Shown piece after piece: positions 1 through 8,464 of a stretch of 64,000 nucleotides of DNA (positions are counted from its first letter, which is position 1; the number at the start of each line of letters is the position of its first letter). The notes beneath the pieces are model-generated. The model was given only the letters and a program-made list of their open reading frames with translations, searched no databases and was not told the DNA's origin. The position numbers and the translations under genes are program-made. The DNA comes from Candidatus Aminicenantota bacterium (GTDB taxonomy: Bacteria > Acidobacteriota > Aminicenantia > JAMOAD01), in contig JAMOUT010000100.1 in NCBI GenBank assembly GCA_027061995.1, positions 1 to 64,000 on the forward strand, written 5' to 3'.

Positions 1-113
1 TAGAGACTTCGGTATCAATACTAACAGGTAGAAAGAATGAGATAAAGGTTAAAGTATATGAGATAGGACAAAAAAAATTGAAATTGGTTTCATATAAAAT
101 GATCGAAATCTAA
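1..113 (+). CDS. 3' end of an upstream protein-coding gene (partial)
   Basis: An open frame runs from the window edge to a TAA at 111-113. The last residues read ...KVKVYEIGQKKLKLVSYKMIEI, a mix of charged and hydrophobic residues typical of real coding sequence. Only about 37 codons are visible, so no family can be assigned. It lies 29 bases upstream of the PKD-repeat gene on the same strand, so the two may be co-transcribed. Confidence 0.5.
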   Translation, partial: ETSVSILTGRKNEIKVKVYEIGQKKLKLVSYKMIEI

Positions 114-142
114 AAATAAGTATAAAAACAAAGAGGTGTGAT

Positions 143-2497
143 ATGAGGAAAAGTATTATCGTAATAATGGTTTTTTTGTTTTCAATTGGTTTATATGCCA
201 ATATAAAATTTATCCCTAATCAGATTTACATCGGACAAAAGGTAAGTTTTTCCAGTGATAATGTTAAAGGATGCACTTCATGCAGTTGGGATTTCGGAGA
301 CGGAACTATCATCAACGGAGTGGCGGACAATATTACCGTTGAACATGTATTTACCTATCCGGGAAATTACACTATAATATTTAAGGCAGGCGGATGTATG
401 GAAACTCCTCCGTCACCGAAAATTCTTGTAATAACGGTCCTTGATAATCGAATAATTACAATAAATCCTCAAAACCCAAAAGTGCATACGGATATTATGA
501 TAGAATTAAAAAACGCTATTAAATCTCCGATACAGTGGAATTTTGGAGACGGAACTAATGCGAATGGAAATGAAAAAATTCAGCATGCTTATCAAAATCC
601 TGGCAATTATAAGATAACGGCTATAGATAGCGGAGCTAAAAATTTCCCCGTATATTTTAATCTCCATGTATCTCCGGATTTCCGTTCGGTTGTTTGCGTT
701 CCTCAGACACCTCGAAAAAACGAAAATATAACTTTCACGGCACAATCTTTCCAGAGTAATAGTATTAAATGGGATTTCGGAGACGGAACAATTCAATTGG
801 GGAGTAGAAAGATAACACATAATTATTCTGCTCCGGGAAGTTATACTGTAAAAATATATGATAACGGGGGGAAAGATGATTATCCCGTTAGTTTGAAAAT
901 ATATATTACCGACGATATGAGAACCGTGATTGTTAATCCTATATCACCTAAGGAGGGTGAAAACATAAGTTTTACGGCAAAAAATTTTAAGTCATCCAAT
1001 CTTCTATGGGATTTCGGAGATGGAGTCAAAAAGAAAGGGAGCCTTCGTGTTAATCATTTTTACAGAAACAGAGGAATTTACGAGGTTAAAGTTTATGGTA
1101 ATAATGGTGATGATATCAATCCTATTAAAACTAAAATTCGTGTTTTAAGAGATTCAAGGAATGTTTTGTGGGAACCCAAAAAACCATATGCTAAAAATCC
1201 CGTAATGTTTAGACTAATTTCCGTTTCTTCAAATAAGTTCAAGTGGAAATTCGGAGATAGAACGGAGAAAAAAGCATTCGGAACTACCGTTTATCATACA
1301 TATAATAAGGAAGGGGTTTATACTGTAAAAGTATTTGATATGCAAGAAAAATTTTTCACCCCAATCATAGCGAAGATTAGTGTTTTAAAAGATCCGAGAA
1401 AAGTGGAAGCAAACAGAAGAACCGTTCATGTGGGAGAAAAGGATACTTTTAAAGCTTTTAATTTTAAATCTTCAAATCTATTGTGGGATTTTGGTGACGG
1501 GACAAAAAAAACAGGTGGGAGTATAGTAACACATATTTATAGAAAACAAGGATCATATAGTATAAAAGTTAAAGATCAATCAATGCAAAACAACAAAGAT
1601 TTTAGTGTTGGTGTAACTGTTTTACCTGATATAAGAAAACTTGAAATTTTTCCGAGCGATGTTAAGGTGGGAAAAGAGGTTGAGATAAGAGCGGTTAATT
1701 TTTATTCTGATAAAGTTTTTTGGGATTTCGGAGATGGTATTAAAAGGATAGGCAGTCGTAGGGTTAAACATATATATAGAAAAACAGGACGATTTAGGAT
1801 AAAGGCGATAGATTATATGGGAAAAGATAGTAAGGTTTTTGAGATTAATATAACGGTTAAAATAGAACCTTCTCAAGCATCAGCCCTTATTATATCCGGT
1901 GGTAAACTGTTTTTTAAAAATAATTATAAAAACTTTTTGATTGTTCCTAAGGATTACAAGGGTGCAACGGTTGTTACAAAACTTAAATATGAGGGAACCG
2001 GAACATTATTGGCATATTGGTTAATTGACGGGCAAAAGTATAAAGCAGTAAATGAAAACCTCAGCTTTGGCCAAAACAAAGAATTTGTGTTTAAACATAT
2101 TCCCACTTTATTAATAGGGTTTCACAGAGTCGGGTTTTCCATTCATTCTCCAAAATCAAAAATAGAATTGGAAGGATACTATTTTGTCTCCGCGATTGAT
2201 CAGAAAATCAAATTATTATCACCTTCGGATGAGTTTAAAACAAGAGATAAAACTCTTGTATTTCAATGGTCAAAATTATATTTAAAGAATGTGGTATATA
2301 TTTTAAGGTTATCTTCAAGCATAGGCAAATTATTTGAAAAACCCGAGATTAAAAAAATAACTTCAGGGGATAAAATAAAACTTAATGAAAGCAGACTTGT
2401 TAAAGGTAAATGGTATTATTGGATTATTGAAGCAAAATTAAAAACGGGAAAAACATTAGCGGTAAGCGAAATTAGAAAGATTAAAATGATAGATTAG
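143..2497 (+). CDS. Secreted surface protein with seven tandem PKD domains
   Basis: The 784-residue protein starts with a signal peptide (MRKSIIVIMVFLFSIGLYAN). Seven PKD (polycystic-kidney-disease-type Ig fold) repeats follow. Each carries the WDFGDGT signature or a close variant, near residues 49, 132, 210, 289, 368, 448 and 527, so the period is about 79 residues. Repeat 5 is the most diverged (WKFGDRT). Residues from about 580 to the end form a different beta-rich domain of unknown type. PKD domains usually mediate protein or polysaccharide binding outside the cell, so an adhesive or structural role on the surface is inferred. An AGAGGTGT ribosome-binding site precedes the ATG. The 3' end overlaps the convergent barrel gene by four bases. 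No catalytic domain is visible. Confidence 0.8.
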   Translation: MRKSIIVIMVFLFSIGLYANIKFIPNQIYIGQKVSFSSDNVKGCTSCSWDFGDGTIINGVADNITVEHVFTYPGNYTIIFKAGGCMETPPSPKILVITVLDNRIITINPQNPKVHTDIMIELKNAIKSPIQWNFGDGTNANGNEKIQHAYQNPGNYKITAIDSGAKNFPVYFNLHVSPDFRSVVCVPQTPRKNENITFTAQSFQSNSIKWDFGDGTIQLGSRKITHNYSAPGSYTVKIYDNGGKDDYPVSLKIYITDDMRTVIVNPISPKEGENISFTAKNFKSSNLLWDFGDGVKKKGSLRVNHFYRNRGIYEVKVYGNNGDDINPIKTKIRVLRDSRNVLWEPKKPYAKNPVMFRLISVSSNKFKWKFGDRTEKKAFGTTVYHTYNKEGVYTVKVFDMQEKFFTPIIAKISVLKDPRKVEANRRTVHVGEKDTFKAFNFKSSNLLWDFGDGTKKTGGSIVTHIYRKQGSYSIKVKDQSMQNNKDFSVGVTVLPDIRKLEIFPSDVKVGKEVEIRAVNFYSDKVFWDFGDGIKRIGSRRVKHIYRKTGRFRIKAIDYMGKDSKVFEINITVKIEPSQASALIISGGKLFFKNNYKNFLIVPKDYKGATVVTKLKYEGTGTLLAYWLIDGQKYKAVNENLSFGQNKEFVFKHIPTLLIGFHRVGFSIHSPKSKIELEGYYFVSAIDQKIKLLSPSDEFKTRDKTLVFQWSKLYLKNVVYILRLSSSIGKLFEKPEIKKITSGDKIKLNESRLVKGKWYYWIIEAKLKTGKTLAVSEIRKIKMID

Positions 2498-4536
2498 AAA
2501 ATATAATTTATTCCGATAACAGAACTAAACCCCGGATACTTTAAAAGAGGGAGATTGTCGATACCGTTTTTAAGTAGAACGGGTGTTGAATTAAGGATGT
2601 TCTTTAATCCGATAAAGAATTCCATTTTCCCCGTTTGATAATTTAATCCTACCGCCAATAGATTCAAACTTTTTGAATTAATTTCCAAGGAAACGGGAAT
2701 AAGTGAAGTGGAAGAATCCCCGATTTCATAATCGGTCATATTAATAGGAGGCATGTGGACAAAATATATATTTAAGTTAAGATTATCCATAATATCAATT
2801 TCAGAATACAGGTAAAATTTTAACCCGTTTCCATATGCCAGTTTATAGTCCTCAGTAAATTTTTCCTGAATATTTTTATTCAGAAAAAGATTGGAATAGA
2901 TATAACTTGATAATATTGAATTAAATTCATTATTATAATTACCTTTATTTATCATGTAGGTAATGCCGGAATAAAATAAACCATTATTAAAGGATTTATT
3001 TATTGATAAATTAAAGCCCGTATATTGTCTTTTGGGTGTAATAAGAATATTATCGGATTCTTTTATTTCTCCGATTATATAAGCTGTTTTATTTTTATTG
3101 TATCTTTTATCCCAAAAATATTGCATTGTTGAAAACAGAGCGGAAAATGTAATGGCGGAACTATCATTTACTTGATATTCTGTCTTGAATTTAATCCTGT
3201 TTATCCGGTTAAATTTTTTACTGTTATCATAATTATAAGTTAGAACCGAAATAGAATCGGTCTTTTCCCAATTATTATCCTGAAGTTGAAATAAAACATA
3301 GGGGGTGAATTTATTTGAAAGATACATTAATTTAATTATATTCAGAGGTTTTGAAAAAGAGGAATAACCTATCGAAGATTTTATTAATTGACTATTATAA
3401 GAAATTTTAAAAAGATAATCGAAAGAGTTTAAACCTATTTTATCCGAAAAATTTTTAATATTATAGATATACATGTTATACGCCGTTCTTATTTCTGTTC
3501 TTATCTTTTTGGCTTTCCCGAAAATCAGACGAATCTCCGGGGATAAATTAAGTTCGGTTCCTTCAAAACCATAACCATAATTTGTGATTTTCAAATTATT
3601 ATCATACACAATACCGTCGGAGGGTAGCTTAAATGTTTCGGAGGCATTTGTATAGTTGGTTTTAAAAGAAAAAATTATTTTTAATGTATCCGAGCTATTT
3701 TGTGAGAAGAGCAGTGAGTTTTTTAAGGAAAGGAAACCATTGTCATGGAAACGGGGGTAATTATTGTCCCATAGAGTTTTGTCCGAATCAAAAAGGGAGG
3801 GGGATGAATTTTGCCCTTCTTGCGAAAAGGAACCATAGGATAGTGATGTTGAAATTTGATACTCCGAGTTCCCGTTTTTCTTTTTGTATTTTAAAAAAGC
3901 GCCTATGAATTTTTTAGATGAAGATGCTTTTGCGCTATCCGAGAATTTAACAGGAGACGAGGGCTCTAATTCATTGATAGGGTAAATCGAATTATCACTA
4001 TTCTTAAAATTAAGATAAAAATCAAAAGTTAAATAATCAGATTTCCATTTTAAAAAAGTTTCTATCCCCGGTCCTATATAAAGGTCTTTAAAATGAGTGT
4101 AAGAGTTTCCGTAATTACTTATTATAAGAGAGGATGTAAAACTGTTATTATAATAGTTTAAATATAAAGAGTTTGTAATATTTGTTGTATTCTCGCTTTT
4201 CAATGAAAATCCGTCTCTAAAAAAGCCTATTTTATTTTGTTTATCTATCTCTGAATTAATTTTATAAAGATTATAATAATCATCATTATACTGTAGGTCA
4301 TCAAGAAGAGATAAAGAGGGGGTAATGAATTTTTCCCCTGTAATAGGATTAATTATATCAATTTCATTAAACGAAAGATTAAAAGAGTTATTATTTCTCA
4401 ATCCCTCAATGGAAGAATAATGGGAAAAAGGGGTAAGAAACAGCATTTCATTAAAATTTAAAAACGGATACTCAAATGAGAATATAGGGGCTATGGCTAA
4501 TAATATCAGTCCGACTACTCTTAATTTTTTTATCAT
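2494..4536 (-). CDS. Outer-membrane beta-barrel protein, TonB-dependent-receptor-like without a visible plug
   Basis: This is a 680-residue protein with a signal peptide (MIKKLRVVGLILLAIAPIFSF). Its body is rich in aromatic, Asn and Ser residues with alternating hydrophobicity, as in outer-membrane barrels. The C-terminus has a TonB-receptor-like LKNILNSTPVLL turn and ends GINYIF, with the terminal Phe typical of BAM substrates. No plug domain or TonB box was recognised, so transport by TonB is uncertain and it may be a plain barrel. A good Shine-Dalgarno (TAGGAGAG) precedes the ATG. It is convergent with, and touches, the PKD protein gene. No homologous family can be named from sequence reading alone. 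Confidence 0.65.
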   Translation of the reverse strand: MIKKLRVVGLILLAIAPIFSFEYPFLNFNEMLFLTPFSHYSSIEGLRNNNSFNLSFNEIDIINPITGEKFITPSLSLLDDLQYNDDYYNLYKINSEIDKQNKIGFFRDGFSLKSENTTNITNSLYLNYYNNSFTSSLIISNYGNSYTHFKDLYIGPGIETFLKWKSDYLTFDFYLNFKNSDNSIYPINELEPSSPVKFSDSAKASSSKKFIGAFLKYKKKNGNSEYQISTSLSYGSFSQEGQNSSPSLFDSDKTLWDNNYPRFHDNGFLSLKNSLLFSQNSSDTLKIIFSFKTNYTNASETFKLPSDGIVYDNNLKITNYGYGFEGTELNLSPEIRLIFGKAKKIRTEIRTAYNMYIYNIKNFSDKIGLNSFDYLFKISYNSQLIKSSIGYSSFSKPLNIIKLMYLSNKFTPYVLFQLQDNNWEKTDSISVLTYNYDNSKKFNRINRIKFKTEYQVNDSSAITFSALFSTMQYFWDKRYNKNKTAYIIGEIKESDNILITPKRQYTGFNLSINKSFNNGLFYSGITYMINKGNYNNEFNSILSSYIYSNLFLNKNIQEKFTEDYKLAYGNGLKFYLYSEIDIMDNLNLNIYFVHMPPINMTDYEIGDSSTSLIPVSLEINSKSLNLLAVGLNYQTGKMEFFIGLKNILNSTPVLLKNGIDNLPLLKYPGFSSVIGINYIF

Positions 4537-4973
4537 TTCACTCTCCTAATAATCCTCTAATAATACAATTTTCCCCGATTTTTGTCCACACTTTAAATCC
4601 TTGTTTCTCAATATTTGACTGTAGCTAAAAAACAACTTTTTATAAGCTGATTAAGCGATGTAGGGGATTACACACACTGTCCATGGATTTTTAAGTAAGC
4701 AAATGATTGATGCGCTTTTCATCGGTGTCATTTATTATTATTCTCTCGGATATAAAAATTTCCCGGTTTATTATGGGGTTTTACAGTTTCAATTATCATC
4801 TCATTATTTTGACTTTTGTCGTTTTCGCTATTCTTTGCCTGTCTTATTAAAATAAAGTATAGCTTTGCACAAAGCATGTTTAATGATGTTTTTTTTAACA
4901 AAATTGCTTAAACCCCTTGACAAACAGTAAAAAATAAAATAAATTTTAATATATCAAAAAAAAGGAGGAAAAG
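4537..4973. other. Intergenic region between divergent barrel and HU genes
   Basis: About 437 bases hold no convincing ORF or RNA gene. The right end carries the HU promoter and ribosome-binding site, and the left end carries the Shine-Dalgarno of the minus-strand barrel gene. A short inverted repeat GCTTTG-CA-CAAAGC lies at 4862-4875. It could be an operator or chance, since its loop is too tight for an RNA hairpin at full length. Confidence 0.5.
4917..4945 (+). promoter_or_regulatory. Sigma-70-type promoter of the HU gene
   Basis: A perfect -35 box TTGACA (4917-4922) is followed by a 17-base spacer and a weaker -10 TAAATT (4940-4945) in a very AT-rich stretch. A strong Shine-Dalgarno (AAAGGAGGAA, 4961-4970) sits before the HU ATG at 4974, giving a conventional short leader of about 20 bases. 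Confidence 0.6.
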
Positions 4974-5267
4974 ATGACAAAAACTGAAATGGCAGAGAAA
5001 TTAGCAAAAAAAACCGGCTTATCCAAAGCCAAAGCAATGGAAGTTGTTAATGAAATCTTCGGAGTTGCTCCGGGCAAAGGGATTATTGCGGTTGAACTTG
5101 ATGCGGGAAGAAAAGTAACGATTCCCGGATTCGGAACTTTTGAAACAAAAAGAAGAGCAGCGAGAGAAGGAAGGAATCCTGCAACAGGAAAAACAATTAA
5201 AATAGCTGCCAAAAACTATCCTAAATTTAAACCTGGCAAAACTCTGAAAGAGAGAGTAGCCAAATAA
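4974..5267 (+). CDS. hup: HU/IHF-family DNA-binding protein
   Basis: At 97 residues it has the standard HU length and layout. An N-terminal helical dimerisation region (MTKTEMAEKLAKKTGLSKAKA) leads into GFGTFETKRRAAREGRNPATG, which contains the DNA-intercalating beta-arm with the Arg-Asn-Pro tip, and then a basic C-terminus. HU bends and compacts DNA as a dimer in the nucleoid. The gene is apparently monocistronic with its own strong promoter and ribosome-binding site. Residues 26-39 (EIFGVAPGKGIIAV) differ slightly from the common wording but keep the pattern. HU and IHF subtypes cannot be separated confidently here. Confidence 0.95.
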   Translation: MTKTEMAEKLAKKTGLSKAKAMEVVNEIFGVAPGKGIIAVELDAGRKVTIPGFGTFETKRRAAREGRNPATGKTIKIAAKNYPKFKPGKTLKERVAK

Positions 5268-5366
5268 TAATTATTAATAATAATAATAATTAAGTTTAGG
5301 GTGGAGCGGCGGGCATTTAATCGAAATAATATATAATTATTATAAATCCTTTATTCATAACTTTAA

Positions 5367-5954
5367 ATGGCAACCGAGCAAAGAATCAAGCGGATTAATA
5401 CGGTTCTTAATAATAGGCAAGCTGACTTGGTTGTGGTTTTGGAAAACATAAGAAACACCCATAATGCTAATGCTATTATAAGAACCATGGATTTAACGGG
5501 GGTTCAGTATCTCTATATAATAAATACTCTTAATGAGCCTTTTCCTATAAATACCTCAATATCTACAGGTGCTGAAAAATGGATAGAGATAAAACAATTT
5601 TTTTCTGTGGAATCCTGCGTCAAAGAGCTAAAAGAAAAAGGGTTTAAAATATATGGAACACATCTTAAATCAGAGGCTAAAACCATTGATAGGATAAATT
5701 TTGCCGAAAAAATTGCAATAGTGTTCGGTAATGAGAAAAACGGGGTATCCGAAGAGATGCTGAAATATTGTGATGAGAATATATATATTCCTATGAAGGG
5801 GATGGTCAAAAGTTTTAATATATCTGTTTCGGTAGGTATAATATTATATGAAGCAATGAAACAAAGAATGGAGAAAAACTATTTTGAAAAAGGTAAACTT
5901 TCGGAAAAAGAGAAAACTTCTTTTTATAATCGTTGGATTATTAATAAGCCTTAA
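5367..5954 (+). CDS. trmH: tRNA (guanosine-2'-O-)-methyltransferase, SpoU/TrmH family
   Basis: The 195-residue protein has the three SPOUT motifs. Motif 1 (ENIRNTHNANAIIRTMDLTG) lies near residues 26-45. Motif 2 (AIVFGNEKNGVSEE) includes the trefoil-knot glycine and glutamate. Motif 3 (IPMKGMVKSFNISVSVGIIL) carries the SFNISV knot segment. The opening MATEQRIKRINTVLNNRQ resembles TrmH, which 2'-O-methylates G18 in the tRNA D-loop using S-adenosylmethionine. No clear Shine-Dalgarno precedes the ATG. The last 71 bases overlap, in another frame, with the start of the next gene. The alternative is another SpoU-class methylase; the family call is firm and the exact target inferred. Confidence 0.85.
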   Translation: MATEQRIKRINTVLNNRQADLVVVLENIRNTHNANAIIRTMDLTGVQYLYIINTLNEPFPINTSISTGAEKWIEIKQFFSVESCVKELKEKGFKIYGTHLKSEAKTIDRINFAEKIAIVFGNEKNGVSEEMLKYCDENIYIPMKGMVKSFNISVSVGIILYEAMKQRMEKNYFEKGKLSEKEKTSFYNRWIINKP

Positions 5955-6867
5955 TTTCGCCTATCCTTTAAAACAAGTCTTTAGAAAACAAGTTCCCGAG
6001 ATATATAGATTAAGATTGAATTTTAGCGTGGGTTCTTGGGGAAAACTTATATTAATTATCCCCTACAGAGCCTATTGTGAAGTTAATGCTGACATCTATT
6101 TAAAACGGGTCAAACTTGAAGATGGTAATTATCTGTTTAAATTCCATAAAATAGCGACTCCGGTTTATTATGCTCAAACGATTGATTTTATTCCTAAGGA
6201 GATTCATATTAGAGTCGGAGATTTAACAATAAAAAAAGGATTTTACTATGGAAAACAAAAGCTTATTGATATTTGTTCACATAATAAATTCTATTGTGAA
6301 ACAGTCCCATTATCAAAAAGGAAAGCGCTTCCCTTTTTATTTCGGAAGATTAATGAAAATATCTTTAGCTTTATCATGAATAATAAAGGGCGAATTATTG
6401 AAAAAACAATAACAAATAAAATAGACCTTTTTTACGCATGGCCGGCAAATTCAAAATTCGGGCTTCCCTCTTTTGATATGCTATCGGCATCCCTATGTTT
6501 TTTAAACATTCCTTATGAAAATTCTCCGGTTAATGAAAACAAATACAGGGTATTAAATATCAACCTTAACAGATGTTTAAACCAAGTTTTACATCAAACC
6601 ATTCCGACTGTCAGAAAATTTGTTAAATTAAAACAAAGGAGATTGTTTCATCTCTATTATATAAAAGAAGAAAACAGTGAACAAACAACATATATAGGAG
6701 TTGCGACTCCGGATGTTAGAGTTTGGGATAAATTTCATATTAGAAAAGTTATCAGAGAGATAAGGTTTAAAAAAGATGAAATCGTTTTTAACAAATTTTA
6801 TATAGAAGTTTATGATAAAAAAGGTAGAGGGGGGAAAGGTGAAGTTATTCTTAAGAAAGTTAATTGA
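5884..6867 (+). CDS. Exported protein of unknown function starting inside trmH
   Basis: The reading frame gives 327 residues from a TTG at 5884. Its N-terminus is a textbook signal sequence: a KKVNFRKKRK basic region, the LLFIIVGLLISL core, then NFAYP. This supports the TTG even though it lies 71 bases inside trmH in another frame. A GGAG element sits about ten bases upstream. The mature part is basic and beta-rich (for example RLRLNFSVGSWGKLILIIP near residue 45). It may resemble DUF3108-type periplasmic proteins, but I cannot confirm that. It likely follows trmH in one transcript. The 3' end overlaps the convergent RsbW-like gene by eight bases. Function unknown. Confidence 0.6.
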   Translation: MKKVNFRKKRKLLFIIVGLLISLNFAYPLKQVFRKQVPEIYRLRLNFSVGSWGKLILIIPYRAYCEVNADIYLKRVKLEDGNYLFKFHKIATPVYYAQTIDFIPKEIHIRVGDLTIKKGFYYGKQKLIDICSHNKFYCETVPLSKRKALPFLFRKINENIFSFIMNNKGRIIEKTITNKIDLFYAWPANSKFGLPSFDMLSASLCFLNIPYENSPVNENKYRVLNINLNRCLNQVLHQTIPTVRKFVKLKQRRLFHLYYIKEENSEQTTYIGVATPDVRVWDKFHIRKVIREIRFKKDEIVFNKFYIEVYDKKGRGGKGEVILKKVN

Positions 6868-7270
6868 TATGCTTTTTTACTGTAACCTTAAACCCTGTTT
6901 CTAATTTTTTAAAATCCAAAAAGTCCATTTTATTTTGCACAATTATCCAACCTCTGCCTGAAAGTTCGGGAAATTCCCCACGCTTTAAAACTTCAGGTTT
7001 TCTTTCCTTATAATTAAAACCGGCTCCTTCATCTTTTACGGAGATTGTAAAAAGATTATTATTCCATTCAAGTTTTATCAATACGGATTTACTGTTGTCT
7101 CTTTTATTACCGTGTATTATTGAATTTGCAAGAATCTCTCTTAAGGAGATTTCAAGGGACCATAAAAAATCTTCTGCATAATTATTGATTTCCGCTATCG
7201 AATACAATACATTTATCACCGGATCTATCAATTTTGTATCGCTTTTTATCTTTATGCTTATTTGTTTCAT
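6860..7270 (-). CDS. RsbW-like serine/anti-sigma-factor kinase (HATPase)
   Basis: A 136-residue single-domain GHKL ATPase. The N box is EILANSIIHGNKRD (about residues 46-59), followed by the G1 motif VKDEGAGFN and a G2-like GRGWIIVQNKMDFL. This is the layout of RsbW/SpoIIAB-type kinases, which bind ATP and either sequester a sigma factor or phosphorylate an anti-sigma antagonist. No partner STAS protein, sigma factor or PP2C lies next to it. A PP2C gene occurs at 41117, but no link is shown. The ATG is preceded by no Shine-Dalgarno, and a near-consensus promoter places transcription at or next to the start codon. The precise target cannot be inferred. Confidence 0.8.
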   Translation of the reverse strand: MKQISIKIKSDTKLIDPVINVLYSIAEINNYAEDFLWSLEISLREILANSIIHGNKRDNSKSVLIKLEWNNNLFTISVKDEGAGFNYKERKPEVLKRGEFPELSGRGWIIVQNKMDFLDFKKLETGFKVTVKKHIN

Positions 7271-7275
7271 AGGTA

Positions 7276-7304
7276 AATATAATTTAAATAAGTCATGTTG
7301 TCAA
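7276..7304 (-). promoter_or_regulatory. Promoter of the RsbW-like gene, apparently leaderless
   Basis: On the minus strand TTGACA (7304-7299), a 17-base spacer and TATATT (7281-7276) form a strong sigma-70 promoter. Only five bases (7275-7271) separate the -10 from the ATG at 7270, so transcription should begin at or beside the start codon. Confidence 0.6.
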
Positions 7305-7495
7305 ATCAAAATCATTTGACAATATTTTGCGCTCCCGTGAATATAAGCGATTTGTTTATACTTTGAATTAACAATTTCTTAGGAAAATTGCAGAAATTTT
7401 GTTTTTCAAATGAACTTGATTTTTATAATATATGGCATAAATAAAAGAGCAGGGGAATCGACCAATCCATATCCTTAAAATCGAGTAGTATGTTC

Positions 7496-7524
7496 TTGAA
7501 GAAAGAAAGATAAACGGTTATACT
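7496..7524 (+). promoter_or_regulatory. Promoter of the flavin-reductase-like gene, apparently leaderless
   Basis: TTGAAG (7496-7501), a 17-base spacer and TATACT (7519-7524) are followed by five bases and the ATG at 7530. There is no Shine-Dalgarno, so a leaderless mRNA is predicted. Confidence 0.55.
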
Positions 7525-7529
7525 AATAT

Positions 7530-8093
7530 ATGGATAAAATAGATATCAAGACCGTAAGGCTTCCTCATCCCACTCCCCTTGTAGTGGCGGTTTCGGGAAA
7601 TAATCCCCCCAACCCCTCGACATACATATACTTTAGCCAATTAAATGACCATCCCCCTATTGTAGGGATAGGGATAAAAAAGAAAAGATATACATATAAG
7701 CTTATTCGGGAATTCAGAGATTGGACAATCAATATAGTTAGCGAAAATATCTTAAAAGAGGCTGATAAAGCGGGAACCATAAGCGGTAATAAACAGAATA
7801 AATCAAAAATTTTAGAGCTTGATTATATTTCTTCAAATAAAATAAAATCATTCGGAATTAAGGAATCGATTATTATTTATGAAGTTCAATATATGAATGA
7901 AGTGGAATTTCCAGATCATAATCTTGTTTACGGAGAGGTTGTCAATATTAAAATAGATAAATGTTATATGAATGAAAACAAAATAAATTTTGAAAAAGTC
8001 CCTTTTATTCTTTCTTCTTACTATAGTATGGATTATTATGGTATGGGAAAGTTTAAAAACCATTGGGGATTTGGTTTAAAGGGGGAAAAATGA
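7530..8093 (+). CDS. Flavin reductase-like / flavoredoxin-type FMN-binding protein
   Basis: A 187-residue protein with the split-barrel flavin-reductase-like fold. It opens with RLPHPTPLVVAVSGNN, continues with PPIVGIGIKKKRYTYKLIRE and DWTINIVSENILKEADKAGT, and has the typical late FGEV-like strand as LVYGEVVNIKID. Family members bind FMN and act as NAD(P)H:flavin oxidoreductases or small electron carriers. The cytoplasmic substrate is not predictable. It heads the plus-strand run to 14710, and its stop codon overlaps the next start as ATGA. Start choice follows the conserved N-terminus and the promoter geometry. Confidence 0.75.
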   Translation: MDKIDIKTVRLPHPTPLVVAVSGNNPPNPSTYIYFSQLNDHPPIVGIGIKKKRYTYKLIREFRDWTINIVSENILKEADKAGTISGNKQNKSKILELDYISSNKIKSFGIKESIIIYEVQYMNEVEFPDHNLVYGEVVNIKIDKCYMNENKINFEKVPFILSSYYSMDYYGMGKFKNHWGFGLKGEK

Positions 8094-8464
8094 AATTAAA
8101 AATGAGTTTTATATCGATTATATTCGCCCTTCTTATTGTTTTTATCCTTTACAAACTTTATTTCAAACCGAGTAAAGAATCTGCCGGAGTTGCCCGAACA
8201 TCCATTCATAAAGCTAAAACAGCTGTTCTTGACACTGACCTTGTATCTGTCAGACAAGCCGTATCAATGTTTTATAATGAAAAAGGGAGGCTTCCGGAAT
8301 CATTAAAGGAGTTAACTCCTACCTATTTAAGATATATTCCTATTGATCCTTGGGGTCAAGAATACAGATATGAAAAAGGGGACAACTCCTATAAGATTAT
8401 TTCAGCGGGAAAAGATAAATATTTTAATACAAGCGATGATATAATAAAGGAGTTTACCGAATAG
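8090..8464 (+). CDS. Membrane-anchored GspG-like (type II secretion pseudopilin-type) C-terminal domain protein
   Basis: The likely start is ATG 8090, which overlaps the previous stop and has a GGGGG-rich Shine-Dalgarno seven bases upstream; an in-frame start at 8063 is less likely. The 124-residue product has one N-terminal membrane segment (SFISIIFALLIVFILYKLYF). It then has a GspG-like domain: VRQAVSMFYNEKGRLPESLKEL, the YIPIDPWGQEYRY motif and a terminal GKDKYFNTSDDI, which matches the calcium-site region of major pseudopilins. The canonical prepilin cleavage site (G/FTLxE) is absent, so it is probably not processed as a pilin. No secretion genes lie nearby. Role unknown, perhaps envelope-associated like its downstream neighbour. 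Confidence 0.7.
   Translation: MKLKMSFISIIFALLIVFILYKLYFKPSKESAGVARTSIHKAKTAVLDTDLVSVRQAVSMFYNEKGRLPESLKELTPTYLRYIPIDPWGQEYRYEKGDNSYKIISAGKDKYFNTSDDIIKEFTE

Larger units (their letters stand above)
7271..7529. promoter_or_regulatory. Divergent control region with a perfect 9-bp inverted repeat
   Basis: The 259-base gap separates the minus-strand RsbW-like gene from the plus-strand flavin-reductase gene. It contains the inverted repeat TTGTCAAAT/ATTTGACAA (7298-7306 and 7314-7322, 7-base spacer), a promoter on each strand and no ORF of note. The repeat overlaps the -35 of the minus promoter and could be an operator. TTGACA also occurs on the plus strand at 7316-7321, but without a well-spaced -10. 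Confidence 0.5.

Noticed and set aside
4862-4875. Inverted repeat GCTTTG-CA-CAAAGC upstream of HU
   Set aside because: It is short, single-copy in the window and not aligned with the HU promoter; there is no evidence for a regulator.
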